From NCBI GenBank assembly GCA_030693065.1, contig JAUYBL010000038.1, positions 248,001 to 312,000 on the forward strand: 64,000 bases of DNA, given 5' to 3'. Below the pieces are notes generated by a model. It was not told the DNA's origin and searched no databases. It was given only the letters and a program-made list of their open reading frames with translations. Within the stretch, counting starts at the first letter, position 1. Each line of letters starts with the position of its first letter. Position numbers and translations under genes: made by a program. Shown here piece after piece: positions 37,262 to 47,595 of this stretch. This DNA is from Methylococcaceae bacterium. GTDB lineage: Bacteria > Pseudomonadota > Gammaproteobacteria > Methylococcales > Methylomonadaceae.

Positions 37262-37906
37262 ATGGACATACTTGCAGAAAATCCTTTAGATAAGCGCTTT
37301 AGAGGCTATCTCCCGGTAGTTATTGATATTGAAACTGCAGGATTTAATCCTAAAAAAAATGCAATGCTGGAAATTGCTGCGGTGATTGTTGAGCTGGATA
37401 CTCAAGGGGAGTTGATCATTACCGAAAGATATACAACTCACGTTATTCCTTTCAAAAATTCTGAGTTGGACGAGGCTGCACTTAAATTTAATGGCATTGA
37501 TCCTCATCATCCGTTCCGTATGGCTATTGAGGAAAAAGAAGCATTGCACATGCTGTTTAAACCTATCAGGGAAGCGGTAAAACGCAATGAGTGTAATCGT
37601 GCCATTTTGGTTGGACACAACCCGGCGTTTGATATTGCCTTCTTAAATGCGGCTATTAGTCGCACGCAAACAAAACGCAGTCCATTTCATCCTTTTAGTT
37701 CGTTTGATACTGCTACTTTGGGTGGTTTGATGTACCAACAAACCGTGTTAGCTAAGATTGCGCAGGCCGCAGGAATAGTCTGGGACAATGAAAAAGCGCA
37801 TTCGGCTTTGTACGATGCGGAAAAAACAGCGGAGATATTTTGCAAGATAGTTAACCGCTGGAAGCGGCTTGATGCTCTGGCTGATGAAAGCATCGAAACG
37901 GGATAG
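37262..37906 (+). CDS. rnt: Ribonuclease T
   Basis: A 214-residue DEDDh 3'-5' exonuclease that trims the 3' ends of tRNA, 5S and 23S rRNA and turns over the tRNA CCA end. Catalytic residues are in VVIDIETAGFNP (Asp and Glu near residue 22-24), VGHNPAFDIAFL near 118, and HSALYDAEKTAEIF near 180. Length matches E. coli RNase T (215). The 3' end of the gene lies inside a terminator stem shared with the convergent grxD gene. Confidence 0.96.
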   Translation: MDILAENPLDKRFRGYLPVVIDIETAGFNPKKNAMLEIAAVIVELDTQGELIITERYTTHVIPFKNSELDEAALKFNGIDPHHPFRMAIEEKEALHMLFKPIREAVKRNECNRAILVGHNPAFDIAFLNAAISRTQTKRSPFHPFSSFDTATLGGLMYQQTVLAKIAQAAGIVWDNEKAHSALYDAEKTAEIFCKIVNRWKRLDALADESIETG

Positions 37907-37926
37907 CTTGCCGTTTCGATGCTGTT
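37890..37926. terminator. Bidirectional terminator overlapping the rnt stop codon
   Basis: Perfect 12-bp stem GCATCGAAACGG (37890-37901) and CCGTTTCGATGC (37911-37922) followed by TGTTTT. The rnt stop codon (37904-37906) sits in the loop, so the coding sequence itself supplies the 5' arm. grxD converges from the other side. Confidence 0.85.
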
Positions 37927-37940
37927 TTGATGTTACTCAG

Positions 37941-38261
37941 TTACTCAGTTGCTCCGGCAGCTGCGAGTAAGTTTTGTAATTCACCTTTTTTGTAAAGGTC
38001 AATAACAATATCGCAGCCCCCGACTAATTCGCCTTTGATGTATAACTGCGGGTAAGTCGGCCAGTGTGAGTACTCTTTTAAGGCTTCTCTTAATTCGGGA
38101 TCCTCAAAAATATTGACGTGCGCGTACTTAGCTTGGCAAGCATCAAGAATTTGTACAGTTTGCCCGGAAAAGCCACACTGAGGAAAATCAGGCGTACCCT
38201 TCATGTACAAGATCACTGGGTTAGTCTCAAGTTGCTGTTTAATTCTTTCTGTAACACTCAT
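37941..38261 (-). CDS. grxD: Monothiol glutaredoxin
   Basis: A 106-residue CGFS glutaredoxin that carries and delivers 2Fe-2S clusters. The motif TPDFPQCGFSGQTV holds the active cysteine near residue 30, preceded by the glutathione/cluster lysine in ILYMKGTPD, and the later WPTYPQLYIKGELVGGCDIV block completes the thioredoxin-fold glutathione site. The start MSVTERIKQQ at 38261 is preferred to a GTG 12 bases upstream because it matches the family N-terminus. Confidence 0.95.
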   Translation of the reverse strand: MSVTERIKQQLETNPVILYMKGTPDFPQCGFSGQTVQILDACQAKYAHVNIFEDPELREALKEYSHWPTYPQLYIKGELVGGCDIVIDLYKKGELQNLLAAAGATE

Positions 38262-38273
38262 GGCTATTAACAC

Positions 38274-38579
38274 TCTATTTAAATAAAAACCAAGTTATTC
38301 TATCAACTTTTATTAGCTTTGATAAAGGTAACTTCCATTCATAGTCTTGCCTTTTTAAGGTAAGACTTAATTAAGGTTTTACATTGCCTAATATGCAGAC
38401 AACGGCCAAGCACCTCAAAAGCTATTGCGTTAATACTTTCGATACCCTCGATTTTGCTATATCAAGTGCATCAAAGCCTTTCGACAAAACTTGCTTGAGG
38501 TTGGCTTGAATCCTATAATCGAGCGCTTTTTCAACAGGCTGCGGTTTGCAGCCGGTTTTATGTTTACGGACAGTGAGTT
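38274..38579. other. Divergent intergenic region between grxD and argD
   Basis: No gene found in this 306-base gap. It carries the argD promoter listed separately, and an A/T-rich stretch next to grxD that should hold the grxD promoter. Confidence 0.55.
38491..38519 (+). promoter_or_regulatory. Sigma-70 promoter of argD-argF
   Basis: A -35 hexamer TTGCTT (38491-38496) and a perfect -10 TATAAT (38514-38519) at 17-bp spacing. The expected transcription start is about 55 bases before the argD ATG. No clear ARG box was identified next to it. Confidence 0.7.
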
Positions 38580-39752
38580 ATGACCAGTCATATCATGCCA
38601 ACTTACGCACGCTTACCAGTCACCTTTGAACGGGGCGAAGGCGCGTGGCTCTGGGATGTCAATAATAATCGCTATTTGGATGCTATCTCCGGCATTGCCG
38701 TGTGTAGTTTGGGACACGCTCATCCGGCTGTTCATCAAGCTATATGTGAGCAAAGCGCCAAACTGTTACACACATCCAATTTATACAATATTGCGGTGCA
38801 GGTAGATTTAGCGGCCAAGCTTGCTGAAAAAAGCGGCATGGATAATGTATTTTTCGGCAATTCCGGAGCCGAGGCAAATGAAGCGGCAATCAAATTAGCG
38901 CGCAAATATGGCAATGAGCTTGGTGTTGCCACGCCTGGGATTATCGTCACAGAAAAAAGTTTTCATGGTCGCACGCTGGCAACTTTGAGTGCGACCGGCA
39001 ACGCAAAGGTTCAACAAGGCTTTGAACCTTTGGTCGAAGGCTTTGTGCGCGTGCCATACAACGACATCCCTGCTATTAAAAAAGCACTAGCGGAAAACGA
39101 TAATATCGTTGCTGTTTTGGTTGAGCCCATACAAGGTGAAGGCGGCATTAACATCCCAGCCGATGACTATCTAAATCAAATACGCACGTTGTGTGATCAG
39201 CATAAATTGCTGATGATGCTTGATGAGATTCAAACCGGCGTCGGCCGTACTGGAAAATTCCTGGCTTTTCAACACAACAACATCGTTCCTGATGTATGTA
39301 CCTTGGCAAAAGCTTTAGGAAATGGCGTGCCTATAGGCGCTTGTTTAGCAAAAGGAAAGGCGGCGCAATTACTGAAGGCAGGCATGCATGGCTCTACTTT
39401 TGGCGGCAATCCATTGGCTTGTAGCGCCGCACTGGCGGTACTGGCAACACTTGACCACGACGATCTTATCAATCAAGCAACAGTAAAAGGCGACGCTATT
39501 TGTGCCGGATTTAACCAGCAGCTAAAAGACAATCCACATGTTCTGGAAATTCGTCATAAAGGCTTGATGATCGGTATTGAGCTGGACACGCCCTGCCCTG
39601 ATCTAGTTGCTGCAGCCCTGCAACAGGGCCTACTGATTAATGTGACTAACGAGCGCGTCATTCGGTTATTGCCGCCGTTGATTATCGACGATCAACAAAT
39701 CGCTCAACTTGTAGAAACCTTATCGGCGCTTATCAACGCGCGCTTTGCATAA
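38580..39752 (+). CDS. argD: Acetylornithine aminotransferase
   Basis: A 390-residue class III PLP enzyme that converts N-acetylglutamate semialdehyde to N-acetylornithine. Signatures are [13 protein letters not shown] near residue 38, [18 protein letters not shown] near 98, [14 protein letters not shown] near 133, [16 protein letters not shown] near 215, and the PLP lysine in [15 protein letters not shown] near 245. It is shorter than E. coli ArgD (406) and similar to other gammaproteobacterial forms. argF starts 10 bases after its stop, so the two make an operon. Confidence 0.95.
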   Translation: MTSHIMPTYARLPVTFERGEGAWLWDVNNNRYLDAISGIAVCSLGHAHPAVHQAICEQSAKLLHTSNLYNIAVQVDLAAKLAEKSGMDNVFFGNSGAEANEAAIKLARKYGNELGVATPGIIVTEKSFHGRTLATLSATGNAKVQQGFEPLVEGFVRVPYNDIPAIKKALAENDNIVAVLVEPIQGEGGINIPADDYLNQIRTLCDQHKLLMMLDEIQTGVGRTGKFLAFQHNNIVPDVCTLAKALGNGVPIGACLAKGKAAQLLKAGMHGSTFGGNPLACSAALAVLATLDHDDLINQATVKGDAICAGFNQQLKDNPHVLEIRHKGLMIGIELDTPCPDLVAAALQQGLLINVTNERVIRLLPPLIIDDQQIAQLVETLSALINARFA

Positions 39753-39762
39753 TTTACTTACT

Positions 39763-40665
39763 ATGAAACCTAGACATTTCATCAGTCTGCTTGATCTGAC
39801 CGGCGACGAATTTCGTAGCTTGATCAATCGAGCCGCAGCGCTTAAAAACCATCGCGACCCTAACTATCAGCCGCTAAAAGGCCAAGTGCTGGCGATGATT
39901 TTTGAAAAATCTTCAACGCGTACCCGCATCTCATTTGAAGCGGGTATGAGTCATTTTGGTGGTAGCGCTTTGTTTTTATCGCCTCGTGACACCCAACTGG
40001 GACGTGGTGAACCTCTCCAAGATAGTGCGAAAGTAATTTCTAGCATGGTTGACTGCATCATGCTCAGAACCAACAAACACGAAACCGTCACTACCTTTGC
40101 GGAACATTCCCGTGTGCCGGTCATCAATGGCTTGACCGATCAACAACACCCGTGTCAATTGTTGGCCGATATGCAGACTTACTTTGAGTTTCGTGGCGAA
40201 ATTAAAGGCAAAACAGTTACCTGGATTGGCGATGGCAACAATATGTGCCATTCCTATATTCATGCCGCAATGGTGCTTGAGTTCAACCTTAACATTGCCT
40301 GTCCATCGGGCTATTTACCAGAACAAGCGATTGTCGATGCGGCTGGCGATAAAGTTAAGTTTTTTGATACCGCATTGGCTGCTGCCGAAAACTCTGATCT
40401 TATAGTGACTGACGTTTGGGCCAGCATGGGTCAAGAAGAAGAACAAAAACTTCGTGAAATTGCTTTTGCCGATTACCAAGTCAATGCGGCAGTTATGAAC
40501 GCGGCTAAATCCGATGCTTTATTTATGCACTGCCTGCCGGCGCATCGTGGTGAAGAAGTCACCGCAGAGGTAATTGATGGCCCTCAAAGTGTTATTTTTC
40601 CTGAAGCGGAAAATCGCCTACATGCGCAAAAAGCCCTGTTGGAATTTCTTATCTGTGGCAAATAA
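39763..40665 (+). CDS. argF: Ornithine carbamoyltransferase
   Basis: The 300-residue enzyme joins carbamoyl phosphate and ornithine to give citrulline. The carbamoyl phosphate site is [16 protein letters not shown] near residue 49, followed by [11 protein letters not shown] near 130, the ornithine-side [11 protein letters not shown] near 222 and the active-site [12 protein letters not shown] near 258. The ATG at 39763 ([14 protein letters not shown]) is preferred to an upstream in-frame codon that overlaps argD. The gene is the second of the argD-argF operon. Confidence 0.96.
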   Translation: MKPRHFISLLDLTGDEFRSLINRAAALKNHRDPNYQPLKGQVLAMIFEKSSTRTRISFEAGMSHFGGSALFLSPRDTQLGRGEPLQDSAKVISSMVDCIMLRTNKHETVTTFAEHSRVPVINGLTDQQHPCQLLADMQTYFEFRGEIKGKTVTWIGDGNNMCHSYIHAAMVLEFNLNIACPSGYLPEQAIVDAAGDKVKFFDTALAAAENSDLIVTDVWASMGQEEEQKLREIAFADYQVNAAVMNAAKSDALFMHCLPAHRGEEVTAEVIDGPQSVIFPEAENRLHAQKALLEFLICGK

Positions 40666-40708
40666 CGTTAAAATCCCATCCAATTTACCATTATCATCAG
40701 GGACTCTC

Positions 40709-41377
40709 GTGAAAAAAATCCTCAGTTCGCTTTTTATTTGCTTGGCAGTTATCAGTATTGCACAGGCAAAAACGGTTTACGTGACAGATAATCTAAGCCT
40801 GTCTCTGCGTAGCGAAGCAGATAATCAAAGCAAAAGCATAAAACTTGTACCTACCGGCACGCCTTTGACGGTATTAGAAGAAAACAAAGCCAGCGGATTT
40901 CTACGTGTGCGTACCAATGATGGCACGGAAGGTTACTTTCCAATTCGCAGCACTATTGATCAACCGCCGAGTAAGCAACAACTGGAATCAGCCACTAAAA
41001 GTCTCGCTGCCTTACAATCTGAAAATGCCACTCTTAAAGCTGAGCTGGCAACAGTAAAAGAAGCTATTACACCGGGAACGTCATTGGAACAATCGCTTGC
41101 TAATGATCGTGATCAATTAACTCGAGAATTGGCCGATATTAAAAAAGCAGCTGCCAATGCTATACAAATTAAAGAACAACGTGACGAACTCCAAGAACGC
41201 GTCGTTAATGTTGAACGTGAACTTGAGCAAATCAAACTTGAAAATAAAGCCCTACTAGACAGCACCAACCAAGATTGGTTTATTTATGGTGGCACACTCG
41301 CTTTAGTCGGTGTGTTGCTGGGATTTATCCTACCTAAGCTCAGCTGGCGCCGTAAAAATAGCTGGGACTCTTATTAA
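40709..41377 (+). CDS. SH3-domain membrane protein (YgiM/TIGR04211 family)
   Basis: A 222-residue inner-membrane-anchored envelope protein. The GTG at 40709 follows CAGGGA and starts a signal peptide (MKKILSSLFICLAVISIAQA). Residues about 20-85 are a bacterial SH3 domain (VYVTDNLSLSLRSEADNQS, VLEENKASGFLRVRT, EGYFPIR). A long coiled coil follows (about 90-185, leucine/glutamate heptads), then one C-terminal transmembrane helix (FIYGGTLALVGVLLGFILP) and a short basic tail. E. coli YgiM has the same plan. It probably links peptidoglycan and membrane, function unknown. It starts 43 bases after argF. Confidence 0.9.
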   Translation: MKKILSSLFICLAVISIAQAKTVYVTDNLSLSLRSEADNQSKSIKLVPTGTPLTVLEENKASGFLRVRTNDGTEGYFPIRSTIDQPPSKQQLESATKSLAALQSENATLKAELATVKEAITPGTSLEQSLANDRDQLTRELADIKKAAANAIQIKEQRDELQERVVNVERELEQIKLENKALLDSTNQDWFIYGGTLALVGVLLGFILPKLSWRRKNSWDSY

Positions 41378-41462
41378 GTCAGGTTTATTTAAGCCCTTTC
41401 TCGCAAATAGCAGGCAGAATCTCCTCTGCCTGCTCAAACAGAATTATTCAGGAATCTCATAG

Positions 41463-43160
41463 ATGGCCACAACAGACGACAAAAATACCCGGCATTTTTC
41501 TTCTTTGGTAGTTGACGGTATGGAGCGTGCACCAAGCCGCGCTATGCTGCACGCAGTCGGCTTTAAAAATGAAGATTTCAAAAAGCCGCAAATCGGTATC
41601 GCTTCGACCTGGAGCATGGTCACTCCCTGCAATATGCACATTAATCGTTTGGCTGATGATGCTGCACGCGGTGTCAATAATGCCGACGGCAAGGCTGTTA
41701 TCTTTAATACCATTACCATTTCCGACGGTATTTCCATGGGTACCGAGGGCATGAAATATTCTTTAGTATCTCGGGAAGTAATTGCCGACTCGATTGAAAC
41801 CGTAGTCGGCTGCCAAGGCTTTGATGGCATAGTTGCCATTGGTGGTTGCGACAAAAACATGCCCGGCTGCCTGATTGCTATATCACGCCTAAATCGCCCA
41901 AGCGTGTTCGTTTATGGCGGTACTATTTTATCCGGTTGCCATAACAATAAAAAACTCGACGTTGTTTCGGTATTTGAAGCCGTCGGCGCCCGCGCCAACA
42001 ACAAAATCGATGATGCCGAATTGGCGGCTATTGAAGAAAAAGCTATCCCTGGCCCTGGCTCGTGCGGCGGTATGTACACCGCTAACACCATGGCATCAGC
42101 CATTGAAGCGTTGGGCATGAGCTTACCGAACAGCTCCGCGCAAACCGCAATTTCCGATGATAAACGCCTGGACTGCGAACGCGCCGGTGCAGCGGTATTA
42201 GAATTATTGAAAAAAGACATCAAGCCGCGCGACATCATGACCAAAGCGGCGTTTGAAAATGCCATCACGGTGGTAATTGCATTGGGCGGTTCGACCAATG
42301 CGGTATTGCATTTGTTAGCAATGGCTAACGCCACCTATGTGGATTTAACATTGGACGATTTCACCCGCATCGGTGAACGCGTACCGATGTTGGCCGATTT
42401 AAAACCCAGTGGTCAGTATTCAATGGCCGAATTGGTGGAAATCGGTGGCATTCAACCGTTAATGAAAGAGTTATTAAATGCTGGCCTGTTACACGGTGAT
42501 TGCTTAACCGTTACGGGTAAAACACTGGCCGAAAACCTTGCCGACGTTAAACCGTATTTGGAAGGCCAGGACATTATTCGTCCACTAAACAACCCAATCA
42601 AAAAAGACAGCCATTTATCGATACTTTATGGCAATTTGGCCACCGAAGGTGCAGTTGCCAAAATCACCGGCAAAGAGGGTTTAGTTTTTACTGGTAAAGC
42701 AAAAGTATTTGAAGCTGAAGAGCAGGCGCTGAAAAGTATTTTGGACGGTAGCATTGTCAAAGGCGATGTTATTGTTATTCGGTATGAAGGCCCCAAAGGC
42801 GGTCCCGGCATGCGCGAAATGCTCACCCCCACTTCAGCAGTAATGGGCAAAGGTTTGGGTAAAGAGGTTGCATTGATTACAGACGGTCGTTTTTCCGGTG
42901 GCACCCACGGTTTCGTCGTTGGTCACATCACGCCAGAAGCCCATGTCGGCGGAGCGCTGGCCATCGTTCAAGAGGGTGACCAAATCACCATTGACGCTGA
43001 AACCAAACAATTGACCCTGCATGTCGATGAACAAGAAATCGCTCGACGCTTTGAAAAATGGCAACAACCAGCACCGCGTTATACTCGCGGTGTATTGGCA
43101 AAATATGCCAAATTGGTGAGCTCAGCATCTAAAGGTGCTGTTACGGATAATTTGGATTAA
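41463..43160 (+). CDS. ilvD: Dihydroxy-acid dehydratase
   Basis: The 565-residue Fe-S enzyme dehydrates dihydroxy-acids to the keto-acid precursors of valine, isoleucine and leucine. Cluster cysteines are visible in [12 protein letters not shown] (near residue 128) and [14 protein letters not shown] (near 200), plus the early TPCNMHI near 58. The C-terminal block [17 protein letters not shown] near 480 is characteristic. It is the shorter form of the family (E. coli IlvD 616), typical of the 2Fe-2S enzymes of many bacteria. It is a single-gene unit here. Confidence 0.96.
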   Translation: MATTDDKNTRHFSSLVVDGMERAPSRAMLHAVGFKNEDFKKPQIGIASTWSMVTPCNMHINRLADDAARGVNNADGKAVIFNTITISDGISMGTEGMKYSLVSREVIADSIETVVGCQGFDGIVAIGGCDKNMPGCLIAISRLNRPSVFVYGGTILSGCHNNKKLDVVSVFEAVGARANNKIDDAELAAIEEKAIPGPGSCGGMYTANTMASAIEALGMSLPNSSAQTAISDDKRLDCERAGAAVLELLKKDIKPRDIMTKAAFENAITVVIALGGSTNAVLHLLAMANATYVDLTLDDFTRIGERVPMLADLKPSGQYSMAELVEIGGIQPLMKELLNAGLLHGDCLTVTGKTLAENLADVKPYLEGQDIIRPLNNPIKKDSHLSILYGNLATEGAVAKITGKEGLVFTGKAKVFEAEEQALKSILDGSIVKGDVIVIRYEGPKGGPGMREMLTPTSAVMGKGLGKEVALITDGRFSGGTHGFVVGHITPEAHVGGALAIVQEGDQITIDAETKQLTLHVDEQEIARRFEKWQQPAPRYTRGVLAKYAKLVSSASKGAVTDNLD

Positions 43161-43161
43161 T

Positions 43162-43236
43162 GTAGGATGGGGAGAACGTAGTGAAACCCATCGGTTACAT
43201 TGATGATGGGTTTCGTTATCACTCTACTCATCCTAC
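43162..43236. repeat. REP-like palindrome with GTAGGATG ends
   Basis: Outer arms GTAGGATG (43162-43169) and CATCCTAC (43229-43236) and inner arms GAAACCCATC (43183-43192) and GATGGGTTTC (43205-43214) form a two-part cruciform just after ilvD. The inner stem could also act as its terminator. The outer ends match those at 18100-18175. Confidence 0.7.
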
Positions 43237-43377
43237 TACGTGCTATCTATCCTTTATAAAGCCAAGTAGTACCCAACGCGTACCATTTTAAAAACCTCAA
43301 TTACAAAAGGTACGCAATGCGTATCCTACCAAAGCATTCCCCTATAAATTTTAGTTAACCGAATACAAGGATATTTA

Positions 43378-43719
43378 ATGAGTGATTTACCTAATTGCCC
43401 GAAGTGCGGATCTGAATACACTTATCTGGATGGCGATATGTACATGTGTCCAGAATGCTCGCACGAATGGCCACAAGGCGCGGCAGTTGAAAGCGGTGAT
43501 GATGCAAAAGTAATCAAGGATGCCAACGGTAATGTATTGCAAGACGGCGATTCCATTACTGTCATTAAAGATCTCAAGGTTAAAGGCTCATCGTTGGTCG
43601 TTAAAGTTGGTACCAAAGTTAAAAATATTCGTCTGGTTGATGGCGATCATGACATTGATTGCAAAATTGATGGCATAGGCGCGATGAAACTGAAATCAGA
43701 GTTTGTGAAAAAGATCTAA
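43378..43719 (+). CDS. yjdM: Zinc ribbon protein YjdM (PhnA family)
   Basis: A 113-residue cytosolic protein formerly called PhnA. The N-terminal zinc ribbon has two CxxC pairs ([11 protein letters not shown] and [10 protein letters not shown]), and the C-terminal part is the conserved YjdM barrel ([59 protein letters not shown]). Despite the old name, involvement in phosphonate use is not supported. It is preceded by AAGGATA and is followed by argA after 34 bases. Confidence 0.93.
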   Translation: MSDLPNCPKCGSEYTYLDGDMYMCPECSHEWPQGAAVESGDDAKVIKDANGNVLQDGDSITVIKDLKVKGSSLVVKVGTKVKNIRLVDGDHDIDCKIDGIGAMKLKSEFVKKI

Positions 43720-43753
43720 TCCCTCAGCTATCTACTAAGAATCCAACACGCTA

Positions 43754-45070
43754 ATGCAGCAACAATCCACATTCGTAAGTTGGTTTAGAAATTCGTCACC
43801 CTATATCCACGCCCATCGCAATCGCACGTTTGTGATTTTTTTCAGCGGCGTGGCGGTAACCGAGCCGGATTTTGACAACCTAATTCACGATTTTGCCTTG
43901 CTGAAAAGCTTGGGCGTCAGGTTGGTGTTGGTGCATGGCATTCGTACACAAATCGACGAACGCTTGTTGGAGCAAGGCGATACACCTAAGTTTCATCATC
44001 ATTTACGTATTACCGATGCCACCACACTGCAATACGTTAAGCAGGCGGCTGGGCTGGTACGTATTGAGGTCGAAGCCTTACTGTCGATGGGCGTGTCGGG
44101 TTCGCCGATGGCGGGTGCCAAGATTCGGGTGGCATCCGGTAATTTCGTCACAGCTAAACCGTTGGGCGTGCTGGATGGTATCGATTATTGCTATACCGGC
44201 AAGGTAAGGCGTATCGATAGCCAGGGTATTCATCAGCAGTTGGATCAAAACAACGTAGTGCTAATTTCACCGATCGGCTATTCGCCCAGCGGCGAGGTGT
44301 TTAATCTGTCGGCCGAAGAAGTGGCAACAGAAGTGGCAATTTCTCTACAAGCGGAAAAACTGATTTTACTGACGGAACAAGCGTGTGTTTCGCCACAAGA
44401 TCAGCAACCGATCCAGCAACTCACTACCGTGCAGGCTAATGAGCTGTTGCAGCAAAACCCAACGTTATCGGAGATTATTGCTCGTTCATTGCGAGCCGCA
44501 ATACAAAGCTGCCAGCAAGGCGTGCAGCGCGCACATTTAATCAATCGCCATGTCGACGGTGCATTGCTGCTAGAACTGTTTACCCGCGACGGCATTGGTA
44601 CCTTAATCAGTTCAACAGCATTTGAAACCATCCGCACAGCCACACTCGACGACATCGGCGGCATTCTGGAACTCATTAAGCCACTAGAACAGCAAGGCAA
44701 GTTGGCTAAACGCTCCAGAGAAAAGATTGAAATGGAAATCAGCGATTATGTGGTCATTGAACGCGACGGTTTAATTATCGGCTGCATCGCTTTGCACGCT
44801 GATTTGCCAGGGCAGTTCGGCGCTATTGCCTGTTTGGCCGTACACCCTGATTACCAGGGCGGCGCGCGTGCAAAGCGAATGCTGGAATTTGTCTATGACA
44901 AAGCCAAACAACTGCAGCTTAAAACCTTATTCGTGTTATCGACACAAACCATGCACTGGTTTATTGAACAAGGATTTCTCCCAACCGATTTACAACATCT
45001 GCCCGAATCGCTCAGGTTGTTATACAACCCAGCGCGAAACTCAAAGATTCTTTACAAGACTACCGATTAA
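43754..45070 (+). CDS. argA: N-acetylglutamate synthase
   Basis: A 438-residue enzyme that acetylates glutamate with acetyl-CoA, the first step of arginine synthesis. It has the E. coli-type architecture: an amino-acid-kinase-like domain (residues about 1-285, with LVLVHGIRTQIDERL near 60 and VLLISPIGYSPSGEVFNL near 175) that senses arginine, and a C-terminal GNAT acetyltransferase (about 290-438, with LACLAVHPDYQGGARAKRML near 360). Arginine feedback inhibition is expected from the family. It lies just upstream of cpdA (9-base gap), so the two may be cotranscribed. Confidence 0.95.
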   Translation: MQQQSTFVSWFRNSSPYIHAHRNRTFVIFFSGVAVTEPDFDNLIHDFALLKSLGVRLVLVHGIRTQIDERLLEQGDTPKFHHHLRITDATTLQYVKQAAGLVRIEVEALLSMGVSGSPMAGAKIRVASGNFVTAKPLGVLDGIDYCYTGKVRRIDSQGIHQQLDQNNVVLISPIGYSPSGEVFNLSAEEVATEVAISLQAEKLILLTEQACVSPQDQQPIQQLTTVQANELLQQNPTLSEIIARSLRAAIQSCQQGVQRAHLINRHVDGALLLELFTRDGIGTLISSTAFETIRTATLDDIGGILELIKPLEQQGKLAKRSREKIEMEISDYVVIERDGLIIGCIALHADLPGQFGAIACLAVHPDYQGGARAKRMLEFVYDKAKQLQLKTLFVLSTQTMHWFIEQGFLPTDLQHLPESLRLLYNPARNSKILYKTTD

Positions 45071-45079
45071 GACTGGCAC

Positions 45080-45889
45080 ATGAATACTTCCGACGAAAAT
45101 GTCCTATCGATACTGCAATTGTCTGATATGCACATATTGTCGCAACCCGGTGCCACATTATTAGGCGTAGATACGCTGCATTATTTTCAAGCTTGCTTAA
45201 AACAAGCGCTCAGTTCCGACCAGCACTTTGATTTACTGTTATTGACCGGGGATTTGGCACAAGAACCTTGCATAACCAGTTATCAGCAGATATTAAAATG
45301 TCTGGAAAATTATCCTGCTCTGCCCTGCCTTTGTTTGCCCGGAAACCACGATGATTATGACTTGATGCTGCAGGTTTTTAATACCGACAAGGTAAGTTGC
45401 AATAAACAACTATTACTGAATAACTGGCAGGTGATTAATTTAAATAGTCAGATTCCTGGAAAACCCGGCGGTCGTCTATCAGAACAAGAACTGCTGTTTC
45501 TTAACCAGTGTTTAGATGATTATCCTGACCTTAATGCCATCATCGGAGTTCATCATCATTTTGTAAACTCCAATAGCACATGGATGGATACTATGATGAT
45601 AGAGAATAGCGAGGAATTGCTGGCAATCGTGAGGCAATATCCGCAGATTAAAGTGTTAATCAATGGACATATTCATCAGGAATTAGGAGCGGAGATAGGC
45701 ACCACTCGAGTATTTGGCACGCCATCAACATGCTTTCAATTTAGTCCCGGCAGCACACAATTTAGTGTCGATGACACGCCCCCAGGCTATCGATTAATAC
45801 ATTTAGGTAAGGATGGGGCCGTCCATTCTGAAGTAATCAGATTACCGGGACGGTTAACTGAACTGAAAGTCACTGACCATGGCTATTAA
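45080..45889 (+). CDS. cpdA: 3',5'-cyclic-AMP phosphodiesterase
   Basis: A 269-residue metallophosphoesterase that hydrolyses cAMP to AMP. All binuclear metal motifs are present: LQLSDMHIL (DxH, near residue 14), LLTGDLAQE (near 56), [10 protein letters not shown] (GNHD, near 90), GVHHHFV (near 157) and INGHIHQE (GHxH, near 195). Length matches E. coli CpdA (275). Its stop codon overlaps the stop of the convergent rppH by two bases in a TTAA palindrome. Confidence 0.93.
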   Translation: MNTSDENVLSILQLSDMHILSQPGATLLGVDTLHYFQACLKQALSSDQHFDLLLLTGDLAQEPCITSYQQILKCLENYPALPCLCLPGNHDDYDLMLQVFNTDKVSCNKQLLLNNWQVINLNSQIPGKPGGRLSEQELLFLNQCLDDYPDLNAIIGVHHHFVNSNSTWMDTMMIENSEELLAIVRQYPQIKVLINGHIHQELGAEIGTTRVFGTPSTCFQFSPGSTQFSVDDTPPGYRLIHLGKDGAVHSEVIRLPGRLTELKVTDHGY

Positions 45890-46431
45890 CGTTTGTAATC
45901 TGTCCCTATGGCGATTTTATCAATTGCCAAAAAGCCTTCAGCTTTTACTGGTACAGAATCAATAGTAAGAATGCAACCCAGTTCGCTCATCGCCTTTTGA
46001 TACACTTTACGCTTAAAGTAAACCACATCCTTTAAGGGCTCCCAATAATCTACCCAGCGCCAATTATCAAATTCCGGCTTCGGGCTAAGGTCAAAACGCA
46101 CATTAGATTCATGTGATACTAAGCGCAACATAAACCAGATCTGCTTCTGACCAATGCATAAAGGCAATGAGTTTTTACGGATGTAACGTTCAGGCAGCTG
46201 GTATCTCAGCCAATAGCGGGTCCGCCCCAGCACTTCAACATGCTGCCTTTGCAGCCCTGTCTCCTCCCACAATTCTCGATACATCGCTGTTTCTGGGTCT
46301 TCGTTGTCATTGATACCACCTTGCGGAAACTGCCAGGAGTTCATGCCCATCCGCTTTGCCCAAAACACGCGACCCTCGTCATTGCAAAGGATGATTCCGA
46401 CATTGGGCCGGTATCCTTTAGAGTCTATCAT
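45886..46431 (-). CDS. rppH: RNA pyrophosphohydrolase
   Basis: A 181-residue Nudix hydrolase that removes pyrophosphate from mRNA 5' ends and so starts RNase E decay. The start [17 protein letters not shown] is the family N-terminus. The Nudix box contains [20 protein letters not shown] (residues about 38-57) followed by TGL, with the catalytic REXXEE. Length matches E. coli RppH (176). It is convergent with cpdA (stop codons overlap) and divergent from the HAD gene at 46587. Confidence 0.96.
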   Translation of the reverse strand: MIDSKGYRPNVGIILCNDEGRVFWAKRMGMNSWQFPQGGINDNEDPETAMYRELWEETGLQRQHVEVLGRTRYWLRYQLPERYIRKNSLPLCIGQKQIWFMLRLVSHESNVRFDLSPKPEFDNWRWVDYWEPLKDVVYFKRKVYQKAMSELGCILTIDSVPVKAEGFLAIDKIAIGTDYKR

Positions 46432-46586
46432 GTCAAAAAACCTGTGTTATTACCTTGCCCGTGTCTTTAATTCGACTGTGTTAGAATCACATCAGGCAAG
46501 CTAGTTTTATAATGCAACCATTGTTCCATAAATAAACTACAGACGCCATAGGGCTTATTTTTTTATTATTTCAGACAGGTTTAACC

Positions 46587-47270
46587 GTGAGCTTAGCAAT
46601 TTTCGATTTGGACAACACCCTAATTGCCGACGACAGTGACTTTTTGTGGGGACAATTTCTTGTTGATAATGGCATCGTCGATAAAGGCTACTACGAGAGC
46701 GCCAATACCAAGTTTTACGATGATTACAAGGAAGGCAACCTGGACATGGTTGAGTTTCTTAAGTTTTCTCTGCAACCTTTAGCCGATAACCCGGTGGAAC
46801 AACTTTACAGTTGGCGCGAGCAATTTATACAAGACATCATCAAGCCTTTAATGTTGACGTCTGCTATAGAATTAATCGCCAAACATAAAGCACGTGGCGA
46901 CACGTTAATGGTGATTACAGCAACCAACCGCTTTGTTACTGAACCAATAGTTAATCTGTACGGTATTGAGCACTTATTAGCCACTACACCGGAATTTGTC
47001 GATGGCAGATATACCGGTGGTTTTAGTGGCATTCCCTGTTTTCGCGAAGGCAAAGTAAAAACCTTGGAAAATTGGTTGCAACAGTCGAACCATACACTTG
47101 AAGGTAGCTGGTTTTATAGCGACTCACACAATGACTTACCGCTTTTACAACGAGTAGATCATCCAGTGGCTGTAGATCCTGATGAAAAGCTGGAACAGTT
47201 TGCCAAATCATCAAATTGGCCGGTAATAACACTAAGAGATGGTGTTTGTCCGGGCAATCACTTTAAATAA
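46587..47270 (+). CDS. HAD-IB family phosphatase (SerB-like)
   Basis: A 227-residue HAD hydrolase of subfamily IB. Motif I is LAIFDLDNTLIADDS (nucleophile Asp near residue 6), motif II is VITATNRF near 108, and motif IV is YSDSHNDLPLL near 178. An insert cap of helices lies between I and II, as in phosphoserine phosphatase and the related phosphotransferases, but the substrate cannot be named. It often neighbours rppH in gammaproteobacteria, as here in the divergent orientation. Confidence 0.92.
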   Translation: MSLAIFDLDNTLIADDSDFLWGQFLVDNGIVDKGYYESANTKFYDDYKEGNLDMVEFLKFSLQPLADNPVEQLYSWREQFIQDIIKPLMLTSAIELIAKHKARGDTLMVITATNRFVTEPIVNLYGIEHLLATTPEFVDGRYTGGFSGIPCFREGKVKTLENWLQQSNHTLEGSWFYSDSHNDLPLLQRVDHPVAVDPDEKLEQFAKSSNWPVITLRDGVCPGNHFK

Positions 47271-47281
47271 CCGCTGAACCG

Positions 47282-47515
47282 TCATTTTTTCTTGATAAAA
47301 AATATTCGGCTGTCGGATTCTTTTATACACGCAATAATTTGATGACCGGTTTGATCGGTATAAACCCCAAAGTCCAAATGCGCCGCCGGATCTGTGGTGA
47401 TAACCTTAACAACTTCATCACTTGCCATTGTTACTAAAGCTTTTTTTAATCTAAGCAACGGCAAAGGACACTGCAGGCCACTAGCATCCACTTCAAAATG
47501 ACATTCAATATTCAT
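47282..47515 (-). CDS. tusA: Sulfur carrier protein TusA
   Basis: A 77-residue sulfur relay protein used for tRNA 2-thiouridine synthesis and related sulfur transfer. The CPxP motif is in ASGLQCPLPLLRLKKAL with the persulfide cysteine near residue 16, followed by DEVVKVITTDPAAHLDF. It is convergent with the HAD gene (11-base gap) and divergent from cysG, so its promoter lies in the 80 bases before cysG. Confidence 0.94.
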   Translation of the reverse strand: MNIECHFEVDASGLQCPLPLLRLKKALVTMASDEVVKVITTDPAAHLDFGVYTDQTGHQIIACIKESDSRIFFIKKK

Positions 47516-47595
47516 GCTGGTTTTAAGTTATCTTGCATTTTGTAAGAGTGCTTATAATACCACCCCTTTTAAATCCAAAAATCATAGCCCTTAAA

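Noticed and set aside
43378-43719. PhnA-like gene as part of a phosphonate pathway
   Set aside because: No phn genes are adjacent and this family is not a phosphonate hydrolase; the older name is misleading.
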